64,000 nucleotides of DNA from Maricaulis sp047308265 (GTDB lineage Bacteria; Pseudomonadota; Alphaproteobacteria; Caulobacterales; Maricaulaceae), in assembly GCF_047308265.1 (NCBI RefSeq), contig NZ_JBKQWY010000007.1, forward strand, positions 124,001-188,000, read 5' to 3'. This document shows positions 1-8,814 of the stretch, piece by piece; the stretch's first letter is position 1; every line of letters begins with the position of its first letter. The notes under the pieces were generated by a model. The model searched no databases and was not told the origin of the DNA. It saw nothing but the letters and a program-made list of their open reading frames with translations. A program made the position numbers and the translations under genes.

Positions 1-1
1 C

Positions 2-307
2 GGGCAGCAACAACGTCTGGTGATCGCACGCGCGATTGCGGTGAACCCGGAAGTCATCCTGATGGATGAGCCGTGTTCTGCACTCGATCCGATTGCAACC
101 GCAAAAATCGAAGAATTGATTGACGACTTACGGTCGAATTACTGCATCATCATCGTGACCCATTCCATGCAGCAGGCTGCGCGGGTCTCGCAACAAACGG
201 CCTTTTTCCATCTGGGCCATCTGGTCGAATACGGGCCGACAGAAAATATTTTCACCACTCCCCGGGAGACACGGACTCAGGATTACATCACCGGACGGTT
301 CGGTTAG
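2..307 (+). CDS. pstB: Phosphate ABC transporter ATP-binding protein PstB, 3' part only
   Basis: The gene enters from the left edge, so only the C-terminal ~101 codons are present. The first visible codons read GQQQRLVIARA, the end of the ABC signature (LSGGQQQR), followed by a Walker B strand (VILMDEP), the D-loop (SALDP) and the switch histidine (VTHSM). In PstB this subunit powers periplasmic phosphate import through PstC/PstA. The tail (HLGHLVEYGPTENIF) is typical of PstB, and phoU follows after 24 bases, which fixes the assignment. A GTG at 20 is internal to the ATPase fold and is not a start. Confidence 0.95.
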   Translation, partial: GQQQRLVIARAIAVNPEVILMDEPCSALDPIATAKIEELIDDLRSNYCIIIVTHSMQQAARVSQQTAFFHLGHLVEYGPTENIFTTPRETRTQDYITGRFG

Positions 308-331
308 AGCCGGGGATAGAAAGGCGGATTC

Positions 332-1030
332 ATGGCTGTTTCAAACCATGACCACATCGTGAGCGCGTACGGAGACGAGCTGACCCAGCTTGCCGATGAT
401 CTGGCCCGCATGGGTGGGCTGGTCGAAACCCAGGTTACAGATGCCCTGGCTGCCGTTGTGCGCCGGGACATGTCGGTGACGGCGGATGTTCGGACCCGCG
501 AAGACCAGGTCAACGCCCTTCAGGCCGAGATCGAGAAACGGGTCATCCGCCTGTTTGCGTTGCGACAACCCTTGGCGACCGATCTGCGGCAGACGATCTC
601 AGCGCTGAAGATTGCCAGTGATCTCGAACGTATGGGGGATCTGGCCAAGAATATCGCGTATCGCGCGACAGATCTGAAAGACGCTGAGCCTGTGGCGGTC
701 CTGCACCTGGTCGACCGGCTGGGCGCGATCGTCCGCAAGCAGCTGAGTGAAGTGCTGGACGCAATGTCGGCCATGGATATCGAGCCGGCCATCCGCGTGT
801 GGCGCAGTGATGATGAAGTTGATGAGCACTATAACAGCCTGATCCAGGAGATGCTCGGCGGCATGAGCGCCGATGGCAATCTGGTGGGGCCGGGTGCTCA
901 CATCCTGTTTGTGGCGAAGAATCTTGAACGTATCGGGGACCACGCCACGAACATCGCCGAAGCCGTACACTATATGGTGACCGGCATTGTCCTTGAGTCC
1001 GTTGACCAGCTCGACCAGAGCGACGCCTGA
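332..1030 (+). CDS. phoU: Phosphate signalling complex protein PhoU
   Basis: A 232-residue protein of the usual PhoU length, built of two repeated three-helix PhoU domains. Each repeat carries a DLERMGDLAKNIA / NLERIGDHATNIAE metal-binding motif (about residues 95-105 and 193-207). PhoU links Pst transporter activity to the PhoR/PhoB two-component system, keeping the regulon off when phosphate is plentiful, and limits phosphate uptake. It sits between pstB and phoB, the common alphaproteobacterial order, and is probably co-transcribed with both. The start ATG is 24 bases after the pstB stop. Confidence 0.96.
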   Translation: MAVSNHDHIVSAYGDELTQLADDLARMGGLVETQVTDALAAVVRRDMSVTADVRTREDQVNALQAEIEKRVIRLFALRQPLATDLRQTISALKIASDLERMGDLAKNIAYRATDLKDAEPVAVLHLVDRLGAIVRKQLSEVLDAMSAMDIEPAIRVWRSDDEVDEHYNSLIQEMLGGMSADGNLVGPGAHILFVAKNLERIGDHATNIAEAVHYMVTGIVLESVDQLDQSDA

Positions 1031-1049
1031 TCCCGCTGAGGAGACTGAA

Positions 1050-1742
1050 ATGAAGCCGCAAATTCTTGTTGTTGAAGATGAGGACGCGCTCTCGACCCTG
1101 CTCCAGTACAATCTGGAAAAGGAAGGGTATGGCGTGACACTTGCCAGTGACGGGGAAGAGGCCCTGATGTTGGCCGAGGAGAACACGCCGGACCTGGTTC
1201 TCATCGACTGGATGTTGCCCAAAGTGTCGGGCATCGAAGTGTGTCGTCGTCTGCGCTCGCGCCAGGAAACAGCGAATGTGCCTATGATCATGCTCACTGC
1301 ACGCGGTGAGGAAAGTGATCGCATTCGTGGCCTGGACACCGGGGCGGATGATTATGTGGTGAAGCCTTTCTCGATGACCGAGCTGTTCGCCCGCATCCGC
1401 GCGGTCCTGCGCCGAATTCGTCCGGGGCTGGCGGAAGATGTCGTCAAGGCGGGCGATATCATGGTGGATCGGGGGGCCCACCGCGTGAAGCGCGGCGATC
1501 ACGATATTCATCTCGGGCCCACCGAGTTCCGGCTTCTCGACTATCTCATGCAACACCCGGGGCGGGTCTTCTCTCGCGAGCAATTACTGGATGCGGTCTG
1601 GGGCGCGGATGTCTATGTCGAGGCCCGCACGGTGGATGTGCATGTCGGTCGCCTGCGAAAGGCGCTCAACCGTCATTCCGAGCATGATCCGATCCGGACG
1701 GTGCGTTCGGCCGGTTACGCATTTGATTTCGAGGCCGTGTGA
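1050..1742 (+). CDS. phoB: Phosphate regulon response regulator PhoB
   Basis: A 230-residue OmpR/PhoB-type response regulator. Receiver domain residues 1-120 show the acidic pair E9/D10, phospho-acceptor D53 (LVLIDWMLP), T83 and K105. The winged-helix output domain (about 130-228) ends with the usual TVDVHVGRLRKAL...RTVRSAGYAF signature. When phosphorylated by PhoR, PhoB activates phosphate-starvation genes at Pho boxes. I chose the ATG at 1050, preceded by GAGGAGA, over an upstream in-frame extension that would overlap phoU and lie outside the receiver fold. No phoR is visible here. A terminator follows. Confidence 0.96.
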   Translation: MKPQILVVEDEDALSTLLQYNLEKEGYGVTLASDGEEALMLAEENTPDLVLIDWMLPKVSGIEVCRRLRSRQETANVPMIMLTARGEESDRIRGLDTGADDYVVKPFSMTELFARIRAVLRRIRPGLAEDVVKAGDIMVDRGAHRVKRGDHDIHLGPTEFRLLDYLMQHPGRVFSREQLLDAVWGADVYVEARTVDVHVGRLRKALNRHSEHDPIRTVRSAGYAFDFEAV

Positions 1743-1802
1743 GGCCTGTTTCCCGATCAGACAGGCTTACCGGTGAGATCCGGTTTCCCGGTTAAAAACA
1801 CA

Positions 1803-1830
1803 ACGGCCGCCCCGAGGGGCGGCCGTTTCT
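1803..1830. terminator. Bidirectional terminator between phoB and gcrA
   Basis: A perfect inverted repeat with 11-base arms (ACGGCCGCCCC / GGGGCGGCCGT, 1803-1813 and 1816-1826) lies between two convergent genes. It is followed by TTTCT on the plus strand and flanked by AAAAACACA on the other side, so it can end both phoB and gcrA transcripts. Confidence 0.85.
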
Positions 1831-1868
1831 GGTCCAGCGGTGGGTGAGGGTCGCCAGACCAGAGTGTT

Positions 1869-2414
1869 CTAGAAATTGAAGCGGCGTGTTGCGGCAATCG
1901 CGTCCAGAGCAGCTGTGGCATCAGCACCGGCCCGGCGCTTGCGCTTCTGGCTGGGCTGATAAGCCATGTGAGCATGCGCTTCACAATAGGCTTCGCCCGC
2001 TTCTGTCTTGCGGCCGCAGAAGCGGAAGTTTGCAGAGGAGGGATCGCCGATCGGCCATTTGCACATGCAATCGCGCAAAGTAAGGACCGTCGCGAACTCG
2101 CCCGAAGGCAAGACGGCCGGTTCGACCGGGGCTTGCGGAGCCGCAGACGGGGCCGGAGCTTGCGGTGCCTGACGCGCAGCAGGTGCCCGGGCCGTTGGCG
2201 AGGCCGCCGGTGTTGCGGTGCGCGGCCGGGACGGTTTGGTCGTCCGACGGGCCGGGCGTGACGGCGTTGCACGTCCTGACAGGCCCAGTCGATGGACCTT
2301 GCCAATGACGGCATTTCGCGTCACACCGCCTAATTGTTTGGCGATCTGACTCGCACTGAGTCCCTCGGACCAGAGCTTTTTCAGTTGCTCAACGCGTTCG
2401 TCTGTCCACGCCAT
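1869..2414 (-). CDS. gcrA: Cell-cycle regulator GcrA
   Basis: A 181-residue protein with the GcrA N-terminal DNA-binding helix-turn-helix (WTDERVEQLKKLWSEG, then SASQIAKQLGG and RNAVIGKVHRLGL, residues 3-45). A Pro/Ala-rich linker (about 47-105) leads to the C-terminal Cys/His segment (CMCKWPIGDP, FCGRK, YCEAH). In Caulobacter GcrA binds RNA polymerase sigma-70 holoenzyme and stimulates transcription at promoters carrying CcrM-methylated GANTC sites. It converges on phoB and has its own upstream region. Length is close to C. crescentus GcrA. The start ATG follows GGGAGACTAGG. Confidence 0.96.
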   Translation of the reverse strand: MAWTDERVEQLKKLWSEGLSASQIAKQLGGVTRNAVIGKVHRLGLSGRATPSRPARRTTKPSRPRTATPAASPTARAPAARQAPQAPAPSAAPQAPVEPAVLPSGEFATVLTLRDCMCKWPIGDPSSANFRFCGRKTEAGEAYCEAHAHMAYQPSQKRKRRAGADATAALDAIAATRRFNF

Positions 2415-2612
2415 CCTAGTCTCCCGGTTGGGGTGCGCTCCCTACCTAATTGGCGGTAAAAGGCGCAGTGCTCAATTCATGATTAATTACACTACATATT
2501 GTATCCGACGCTCCGCTCGCCACAAGATGCACGGATGACCTCACCTGTGGAAAGCTGTAGCTTGCGTAATGGTTAATGCAGATGGTTACCCAGACCTTAA
2601 AGGTAATTCCTT

Positions 2613-3425
2613 ATGAGTAAGACTGACTTAACGATCCCGCCGGAGCCGCGCGAATTTGGCCCGATCAATCTGCTGGGATTGTGGACCCTGTACAAAAAAG
2701 AGGTCCGCCGTTTCATGAAGGTGATCACCCAGACGGTGCTGGCCCCGGTGGCCACGACCTTGTTGTTCATGACTGTTTTTGCCTTGGCATTCGGTGAGCG
2801 CCGGGCCGGTCTGGGCGGTGTGGGCTTTGCGGAATTCCTGGCGCCGGGCCTCATGCTGATGGGTGTGCTCAACAACGCCTTTGCCAATTCCTCCTCGTCA
2901 CTGCTCGTCTCCAAGGTGCAGGGCAATACGGTCGATTTCCTGATGCCGCCGCTTTCAGCGCTCGAACTGGCTATTGCCTTTATCGGTGGGGCCATGACGC
3001 GCGGACTGGTTGTCGCGCTGGCCAGTCTGGCCGTTCTGGTCTTCTTCGTGGACATGCGTCCGGACCATGTCTGGGCGGTCCTTTATTTTGGTCTCGGAGC
3101 TGCTGCAATGCTGTCCATGATCGGCGTGATCGGAGGCCTTTGGGCCGAGAAGTTTGACCATCTCGCGGTCGTGACGAACTTCTTCATCATGCCGCTTACC
3201 TTCCTGTCGGGTACGTTCTATTCAGTGAGCGTTCTGCCGGAAACCTTCAGGATTATCAGCCTGTTCAATCCGTTTTTCTACATGATTGACGGCTTCCGCT
3301 ACGGCTTTATCGGTCATGCCGATGGATCGATCCTGGTGGGCGTGATCGTCGTGGCTGTGATCAATCTGGGGCTGGCGGCTGCATGCTACATCCTCCTGCG
3401 TGCAGGCTGGCGCTTGAAGAGCTGA
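2613..3425 (+). CDS. ABC-2 type transporter permease (YadH-like)
   Basis: A 270-residue inner-membrane protein with about six hydrophobic segments and the ABC2_membrane layout: an N-terminal amphipathic helix (LWTLYKKEVRRFMKV), TM1 near residues 40-60, and a C-terminal pattern of PLTFLSGTFYSVSVLP followed by NPFFYMIDGFRYGF, as in YadH-type exporters. The partner would be a YadG-like ATPase, but no ATPase gene is adjacent, so it must pair with one encoded elsewhere. It stands alone between gcrA (divergent) and argD. Start is at ATG 2613 with AAAGG upstream. The substrate cannot be told from sequence. Confidence 0.85.
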   Translation: MSKTDLTIPPEPREFGPINLLGLWTLYKKEVRRFMKVITQTVLAPVATTLLFMTVFALAFGERRAGLGGVGFAEFLAPGLMLMGVLNNAFANSSSSLLVSKVQGNTVDFLMPPLSALELAIAFIGGAMTRGLVVALASLAVLVFFVDMRPDHVWAVLYFGLGAAAMLSMIGVIGGLWAEKFDHLAVVTNFFIMPLTFLSGTFYSVSVLPETFRIISLFNPFFYMIDGFRYGFIGHADGSILVGVIVVAVINLGLAAACYILLRAGWRLKS

Positions 3426-3467
3426 GCTGCGCGGCCTAGACCGGGATTGAAGAACCCGAAAAACGGG

Positions 3468-3506
3468 CGATTGAGGATAATAATTCGCCCCGGCTCGGGG
3501 CAATCG
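3468..3506 (+). promoter_or_regulatory. Nested hairpin in the argD leader
   Basis: Directly upstream of argD, GCCCC (3487-3491) and GGGGC (3497-3501) form a tight hairpin, enclosed by the outer repeat CGATTG (3468-3473) / CAATCG (3501-3506). It has no T-run, so a terminator for the preceding permease gene is unlikely. It ends 12 bases before the argD ATG and may structure the 5' leader. Confidence 0.35.
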
Positions 3507-3518
3507 ACGGAGTGAGAC

Positions 3519-4706
3519 ATGCCTGCACCGATGATGGATACCTATGCCCCGCCAGATCTGGTTTTTGATCACGGCAAGGGCGCGCGCCTGGTTACAGAGG
3601 GTGGCGATAAATACCTGGACTTCATTTCCGGTATCGCAGTGAATTGTCTGGGCCATGCCCATCCCAAGGCGGTGGCCGCCCTGCAGGACCAGTCCGAAAA
3701 GCTTTGGCATTTGTCCAACATGTTCAAAGTGCCGGCAGGGATCGAGCTGGCGAAGAAGCTGACCGAGGCCACTTTCGCCGACCGCGTTTTCTTCACCAAT
3801 TCCGGCGCCGAGGCGATCGAGTGCGCCATCAAGACGGCCCGTCGTTATCACTTCATCAATGGACGTCCGGATCGCTACCGGATCATCACTTTCACCGGGG
3901 CGTTCCATGGTCGGACCTATGGTGCGATCAATGCTGGTGGCAATCCGAAATATCTCGAAGGCTTTGGTCCGGCGATGGAAGGGTTCGACCAGGTTGAGTT
4001 CGGTGACCACGACGCGCTCAAGGCCGCGATCACCGAGGAGACCGCCGCAATCCTGATCGAACCGGTCCAGGGCGAGGGCGGTGTTCGCGCTGTCCCTGAA
4101 TCCTGCTTGCGGGGCATTCGCGAGCTGGCTGACGAACACGGTCTTCTGGTCATCTATGACGAGGTCCAGTGTGGCGCGGGCCGGACGGGCAAACTCTTTG
4201 CCTATCAGTGGGTCGACGGCGCAGAACCGGACATCATGGCGAGTGCCAAGGGCATTGGCGGCGGTTTCCCGATGGGGGCCTGCCTGGCTACAGAAGCGGC
4301 CGCGCAAGGCATGGTCGTGGGAACTCATGGCTCGACGTATGGCGGCGGTCCGTTGGCGATGGCTGTGGGCAATGTGGTCTTTGATGAACTCACCGCAGAG
4401 GGTTTCCTGGACCAGGTCGTGGACGTGGCGAATTTCATGAACCAGCAATTGCAGGGTCTCGCAGATCGTCATGCGGACAAGATCGAAGAAGTGCGCGGCA
4501 AGGGCTTGCTGATCGGACTGCAGCTGAAAGAGGGCTATAATCCCAAACAGCTTGCAGGACTGGCCCGCAATCGCCATCTGCTGATCGGCGCTGCGGGTGA
4601 CAATGTCGCCCGGATGGCTCCGCCCCTGATCATCACGCGAGATGATGCCAGCGAGGCAGTGTCCATTCTTGATGAGGCGCTCAGCGAGCTTCCTGAAGCA
4701 GGTTAG
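3519..4706 (+). CDS. argD: Acetylornithine aminotransferase ArgD
   Basis: A 395-residue class III PLP aminotransferase. The PLP-binding lysine is K244 in MASAKGIGGGFPMGA, with the GAEAIE phosphate-binding loop (near residue 91) and the FHGRT motif. The enzyme converts N-acetylglutamate semialdehyde to N-acetylornithine in arginine synthesis and often also serves in lysine synthesis. It ends 5 bases before hslO, so the two are probably co-transcribed. In many alphaproteobacteria argF lies between argD and hslO; here it does not. Other class III family members (succinylornithine or GABA aminotransferases) are less likely on this context. Confidence 0.92.
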   Translation: MPAPMMDTYAPPDLVFDHGKGARLVTEGGDKYLDFISGIAVNCLGHAHPKAVAALQDQSEKLWHLSNMFKVPAGIELAKKLTEATFADRVFFTNSGAEAIECAIKTARRYHFINGRPDRYRIITFTGAFHGRTYGAINAGGNPKYLEGFGPAMEGFDQVEFGDHDALKAAITEETAAILIEPVQGEGGVRAVPESCLRGIRELADEHGLLVIYDEVQCGAGRTGKLFAYQWVDGAEPDIMASAKGIGGGFPMGACLATEAAAQGMVVGTHGSTYGGGPLAMAVGNVVFDELTAEGFLDQVVDVANFMNQQLQGLADRHADKIEEVRGKGLLIGLQLKEGYNPKQLAGLARNRHLLIGAAGDNVARMAPPLIITRDDASEAVSILDEALSELPEAG

Positions 4707-4711
4707 GACAC

Positions 4712-5635
4712 ATGGCGGTAGAGACGGGCATGACGGCACACGGTGACAATCTGGTGGCAACCTTCCAGTTGGAGGGCCGGGCTGTGCGTGGCCGTATGAT
4801 CCGACTGGGTGACACCATGAACGAGATCCTGGGTCCTCATGTCTATCCGCTGCCACTGGCCCGCATTGTCGGTGAGGCGGTCATGCTGGCTGCTCTTGTG
4901 GGCAATGCGCTCAAATTCGACGGTCGGCTCATTCTCCAGGCCAATGGGGATGGGCCGGTTCGTTTTGTCGTCGCCGAATACCTGACAACCGGTTCGGTGC
5001 GCGGCATGGCGCAGTATGACGCCGAGGCGGTTGCCACCGCGCTCGAGCAGCAACCGGAAGGCCAGTCCATCCTGGAGACGCTGCTGGGCAAGGGCGCCTT
5101 TGCCATGACCATCGATCAGGGGTCCGATATGGACCAGTATCAAGGGGTTGTGGCTTTGGAAGGCGACAGTCTGTCTGATTGCGCCGAGGCCTATTTTTCT
5201 CAGTCAGAACAGGTTGAAACGCGCATTCATCTGGCCGTCGGCGAGATCTGGAATGAAGACACTCCCAAGGCCTGGCGGGGCGGAGGTGCGATGATCCAGC
5301 TGATCGCCGCGGATGAAAGCCGGGGCTCGGCCGAGGATGATTGGGATCATGCGCGGGCGCTGTTCGAGACCATTTCCGATGCAGAAATTCTCGATCCCGC
5401 TCTGGAGACGAGCGAGCTTGTCTATCGTCTCTTCCACGAGGATGGCGCACGCCTGTTTGAGCCCGTACCGTTGACACGTCACTGTTCGTGCAGCCGAGAG
5501 CGGCTGGCTGCGGTGTTGAAGTCGTTCACCCAGGACGATATCGACCACATGATGGAAGACGGTCAGATCACCATGACCTGCGAGTATTGCAAGTCGGAAT
5601 ACCGGTTCAGCGAAGCGCAAATTCCCAATGTCTGA
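4712..5635 (+). CDS. hslO: Redox-regulated chaperone Hsp33
   Basis: A 307-residue HslO. The C-terminal redox switch is intact: C258 and C260 (HCSCSRERL) with C290 and C293 (CEYCKSEYRF), which bind zinc when reduced and form disulfides under oxidative stress to switch on holdase activity. The N-terminal domain has the usual GRxxRLG start and the LQANGDGPVRFVVAEY strand. The gene follows argD after 5 bases and is probably translated from the same mRNA. It is a cytoplasmic protein. Confidence 0.95.
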   Translation: MAVETGMTAHGDNLVATFQLEGRAVRGRMIRLGDTMNEILGPHVYPLPLARIVGEAVMLAALVGNALKFDGRLILQANGDGPVRFVVAEYLTTGSVRGMAQYDAEAVATALEQQPEGQSILETLLGKGAFAMTIDQGSDMDQYQGVVALEGDSLSDCAEAYFSQSEQVETRIHLAVGEIWNEDTPKAWRGGGAMIQLIAADESRGSAEDDWDHARALFETISDAEILDPALETSELVYRLFHEDGARLFEPVPLTRHCSCSRERLAAVLKSFTQDDIDHMMEDGQITMTCEYCKSEYRFSEAQIPNV

Positions 5636-5716
5636 GCTGGTCTTTCGGGCTTCGTTCAAAGCGGATGCCGATGAGGTCGGCCGACCCTTCCCGATCCTGC
5701 ATTTGGAGCGTGAGGC

Positions 5717-7171
5717 CTAGCCACGCCAGAAGCGGGGCGTCAGCATCACGAGCACGGTCAGGATTTCCAGGCGGCCGATAAACATATTGGCGGTGAGCAC
5801 CCATTTGGCGGGATCGCTCAGTGGCTGGAAAGTGCCCGACGGGCCGATGATATCGCCCAGGCCCGGCCCCACATTAGCCAGGCTGGTCGCGGCGCCAGAG
5901 AGTGCGGTGACGGTGTCCAAGCCGAGAGTGGACAGCAAGATGGCACTGAACACAAAGATCGCGAAAAACACGAAAAAGAAGCCCAGAACCCCGTGAAGCG
6001 CCGACACCGGGACCGGGCGTCCGTTATAGCGCATCGGCGTGATCGCATTGGGTCGCAACAGGCCGGCCATGTATTTGCGGAGCGCAGCTCCGGCGATCTG
6101 ATACCGGAAAATCTTGACGGAACAGGTCGTGGAGCCGGCGCATCCGCCGATAAACATGAAGATGAAGAAGAGGGCTTCGGCACCCGCGCCCCAGGCCGCA
6201 TAGTCGGTCGTCGCAAAACCCGTTCCGGTGATGATCGACACCGCATTGAAGCTGGCGACACGCCAGGCTGGCAGGTCGCCGTGTACCCCGGTGGCCGCGA
6301 GGACCCAGGCGAGAATGATCGAGACGGCTATAATCAGGAACAGGAAGGCCCGGATCTGGGCATCGCGCCAGAACCCGCCGAACCGGCCGCGTGATGCCAT
6401 GAGATAGACGCCAAACGGCAGGGCGGCGAGGACCATGAAGACCAGCGCCACAAGGTCGGCACCCTGTCCCATGAAGGCGCCAAGCGACTGGTCTGATGTC
6501 GAGTATCCCCCTGTTGCCACAGTAGTCATCGCGTGTGCGATGGCATCAAGCCAGCTCAGTCCGGCAAAGAGATAGGCAAACATGCAGGCGGCTGTCAGCA
6601 CCAGATAAATCAGGGAAATGGCGGTTGCCAATTCCCGGGCGCGCGTGAGCACCTTGTCGGAATTGTCCGAGCTCTCCAGGCGAAAGAGCTGCATGCCGCC
6701 GATACCCAGGGTCGGCCAGAATGCCATGGCGGTCACGATCAACCCGATCCCGCCGATCCATTGCAAAATCGCGCGCCAGAGCAAGAGGCCCGGCGGACGT
6801 GTGTCCAGCCCGGTCAGGATGGTCGAGCCGGTTGTCGTCAATCCGGAAACACTTTCGAACAGGGCATCGGTCCATCCCAGTCCTTCCCCGGCCAGGCGCA
6901 GCGGCAATGCGGCCACAAGGCTGAGCGCCAGCCAACTGCCCACTGTGAGCACAAATGCACCGCGCGCGGACAATTCGGACAGGGGGGTGCGGGTGACCAG
7001 GGCCAGCAGAACACCGCCACTCAGCCCGACGATGGCGGACATGAAAAAGGCCTGTGCGCTGGTGGTGGCTCCCGCTGCTGCATCCACACCGGCGGGCAGG
7101 AACATGGCGGCCGAAAGCACGGACACCATGATGCCGATCGTGTAGAGAATAGGGCGCAGCGAGTGGGACAC
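5717..7171 (-). CDS. trkH: Potassium uptake protein TrkH
   Basis: A 484-residue inner-membrane protein of the TrkH/KtrB superfamily with four repeated M1-P-M2 units. The pore-loop glycines of the selectivity filter are visible in SVSGLTTTGST, TTVATGGYS, SIITGTGFATTD and SLANVGPGLG. It forms the K+-translocating subunit and needs a TrkA-type NAD-binding regulator, which is not in this window. It lies 20 bases downstream of apaG on the same strand, and the two may share a transcript. Length agrees with the family. Confidence 0.94.
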   Translation of the reverse strand: MSHSLRPILYTIGIMVSVLSAAMFLPAGVDAAAGATTSAQAFFMSAIVGLSGGVLLALVTRTPLSELSARGAFVLTVGSWLALSLVAALPLRLAGEGLGWTDALFESVSGLTTTGSTILTGLDTRPPGLLLWRAILQWIGGIGLIVTAMAFWPTLGIGGMQLFRLESSDNSDKVLTRARELATAISLIYLVLTAACMFAYLFAGLSWLDAIAHAMTTVATGGYSTSDQSLGAFMGQGADLVALVFMVLAALPFGVYLMASRGRFGGFWRDAQIRAFLFLIIAVSIILAWVLAATGVHGDLPAWRVASFNAVSIITGTGFATTDYAAWGAGAEALFFIFMFIGGCAGSTTCSVKIFRYQIAGAALRKYMAGLLRPNAITPMRYNGRPVPVSALHGVLGFFFVFFAIFVFSAILLSTLGLDTVTALSGAATSLANVGPGLGDIIGPSGTFQPLSDPAKWVLTANMFIGRLEILTVLVMLTPRFWRG

Positions 7172-7191
7172 GTCAGATCCTGGCGGGTGGC

Positions 7192-7584
7192 CTATTGAAG
7201 ACTGTAGTGATCATCCGGGCGATCAAGGGAGAAGGCAGGAATGACCGCGTCGAAACGGCGCCCCTTCTCCGTTTGCATTTCATAGTGACCGGTCATGAAG
7301 CCGGAGGGCGTTGTGAGGGGGGCGCCTGAGGTATAGCTGAAACGCTCACCCGGGCGCAGGACGGGCTGTTCGCCGACCACGCCGGCGCCATGAACCACTT
7401 CCTTGCGTCCCTGACTGTCGATGATCTCCCAGTAGCGATTGAGGAGCTGGAGGGTTTCCGCCGACTTGTTCTCGATCTCGATGGTGTAGGCCCAGACATA
7501 ACGATGGTCTTCGGGGATGCTTTCATCCTCGAGGAATTCCGGTTCGACACTGATCCGGACACCGTCCGTTTCGTTCTCATACAT
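7192..7584 (-). CDS. apaG: ApaG-domain protein
   Basis: A 130-residue protein covering a single ApaG/DUF525 fibronectin-III-like fold, with the family pattern WAYTIEIENKS, LLNRYWEIIDSQGR, GVVGEQPVLRPGE, YTSG and MTGHYEM. The biochemical role is not settled; ApaG is linked to Co2+ resistance in Salmonella and is also found fused to F-box proteins in eukaryotes. It is likely upstream partner of trkH in a two-gene unit. Start is the ATG at 7584. Confidence 0.93.
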   Translation of the reverse strand: MYENETDGVRISVEPEFLEDESIPEDHRYVWAYTIEIENKSAETLQLLNRYWEIIDSQGRKEVVHGAGVVGEQPVLRPGERFSYTSGAPLTTPSGFMTGHYEMQTEKGRRFDAVIPAFSLDRPDDHYSLQ

Positions 7585-7746
7585 GGGCTTCGCTCAGTCT
7601 GTCTGGCATCGTCTAACCCGGTCCGTCGCCCGGCGATAGCGCCTTATACTCCCGTGTCTTGCCATCTCCCTCAAGTCTGGCGGTCAGCATGACTGGACAA
7701 GTCGCGACAACTCGTGAAAATGCGCGCCCCACACGAGGACCAGACC

Positions 7747-8760
7747 ATGACCCAGACCGGTATTCTGCCTGATCACGCCCTGCATGCGCTTGTTGATGAA
7801 GGGGTGGTACGTCCGGACACGCCTTTGGCAGATGGTCAGGTCCAGCCCGCCTCCATTGATCTGCGACTGGGTGAGCGCGCTTATCGGCTCCGCGCGAGCT
7901 TCCTGCCGGGAGGAGGGCGCCGGGTGTCTGAACGTCTGGCCGGGGATGTGGTCATGCACCAGATCGATCTGCGCGGAGGGGCCGTCCTGGAAACGGGCTG
8001 TGTGTATCTCGTGCCGCTGCAGGAAAGCCTGGCCCTGCGCCCGGGGCTGACGGCCGCGATGAATCCCAAGAGCTCCACCGGGCGGATCGATGTGTTCACA
8101 CGGGTGATCACGGATGGCGGGGAGGCCTTTGACCAGGCACCGGTCGATTATGAGGGACCGCTCTATGCGGAAATCTGTCCGCGGACATTCTCTATCCTGG
8201 CCCGTCCCGGCGATCGGTTGAGCCAGATCCGTTTTCGTGCCGATGCGTTCAAACCCACACGTGAGGTCACCGTCAGTGTGGATCTGATGGGATTTGACGA
8301 GGGAATTGTCGGATACCGCGCGCGTCGTCATGCCGGTCTGGTCGACCTGGCCGGAATTGGTCAGCATCCCCGCGCTCAGTTCTGGGAACCGCTTCGGTCT
8401 GAAAAAGGCCAGCTCGTGCTGGACCCGGGCGAGTTTTATATTCTCGCTTCGCGCGAGGCTGTGGTGATCGGTCTGGATGAGGCGGCTGAAATGGCGCCTA
8501 TCGCGCCAGAGATCGGCGAGTTTCGCGCGCATTATGCCGGTTTCTTTGATCCCGGATTCGGCGTGGCCGAGGCGGGCGGTACAGGTGGACGCGCTGTGCT
8601 GGAAGTGCGTGGACGCGATGTGCCCTTCATCCTCGAACACGGTCAGCCTGTGGCCCGGCTGGTTTATGAAGCCATGGCCGAGCGCCCGTCAAAAGCCTAT
8701 GGACAGGTCGCCTCCAATTATCAGGCTCAGGGACTGAAACTCTCGAAGTTTTTTGTCTGA
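7747..8760 (+). CDS. dcd: 2'-Deoxycytidine 5'-triphosphate deaminase, long two-domain form
   Basis: A 337-residue member of the alphaproteobacterial long dCTP deaminase family, about twice the ~190 residues of E. coli Dcd. The N-terminal half has QPASIDLRLG and the catalytic loop MNPKSSTGRIDVFTRV. The second half repeats the jelly-roll fold (GIVGYRARRHAGLVD through to the EFYILASREAV region). It makes dUTP from dCTP for thymidylate synthesis. I prefer ATG 7747, which has ACGAGG at a proper distance, over the in-frame ATG at 7714, which has no ribosome-binding site. A convergent terminator follows. Confidence 0.88.
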   Translation: MTQTGILPDHALHALVDEGVVRPDTPLADGQVQPASIDLRLGERAYRLRASFLPGGGRRVSERLAGDVVMHQIDLRGGAVLETGCVYLVPLQESLALRPGLTAAMNPKSSTGRIDVFTRVITDGGEAFDQAPVDYEGPLYAEICPRTFSILARPGDRLSQIRFRADAFKPTREVTVSVDLMGFDEGIVGYRARRHAGLVDLAGIGQHPRAQFWEPLRSEKGQLVLDPGEFYILASREAVVIGLDEAAEMAPIAPEIGEFRAHYAGFFDPGFGVAEAGGTGGRAVLEVRGRDVPFILEHGQPVARLVYEAMAERPSKAYGQVASNYQAQGLKLSKFFV

Positions 8761-8762
8761 CA

Positions 8763-8791
8763 CAGACGCGACCTCACTGAGATCGCGCCTG
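8763..8791. terminator. Bidirectional hairpin between dcd and the SnoaL-like gene
   Basis: CAGACGCGACCTC (8763-8775) and GAGATCGCGCCTG (8779-8791) pair at 11 of 13 positions around a 3-base loop, between two convergent genes. There is no clear T-run, so this is inferred from the hairpin and its position. Confidence 0.55.
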
Positions 8792-8814
8792 TCCCACACG
8801 GCCAGTCAACAGGC

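Noticed and set aside
543..1583. A 346-codon minus-strand frame opposite phoU and phoB
   Set aside because: Shadow of two certain genes.
2415..2612. CtrA or GANTC control sites in the gcrA/permease gap
   Set aside because: Only unpaired TTAA half-sites and no GANTC were found in this 198-base gap; nothing supports a specific regulator.
3222..4856. A 544-codon open frame on the minus strand opposite argD
   Set aside because: It is the reverse-strand shadow of argD, low in recognisable motifs and rich in Arg/Pro/His, as GC-rich antisense frames are.
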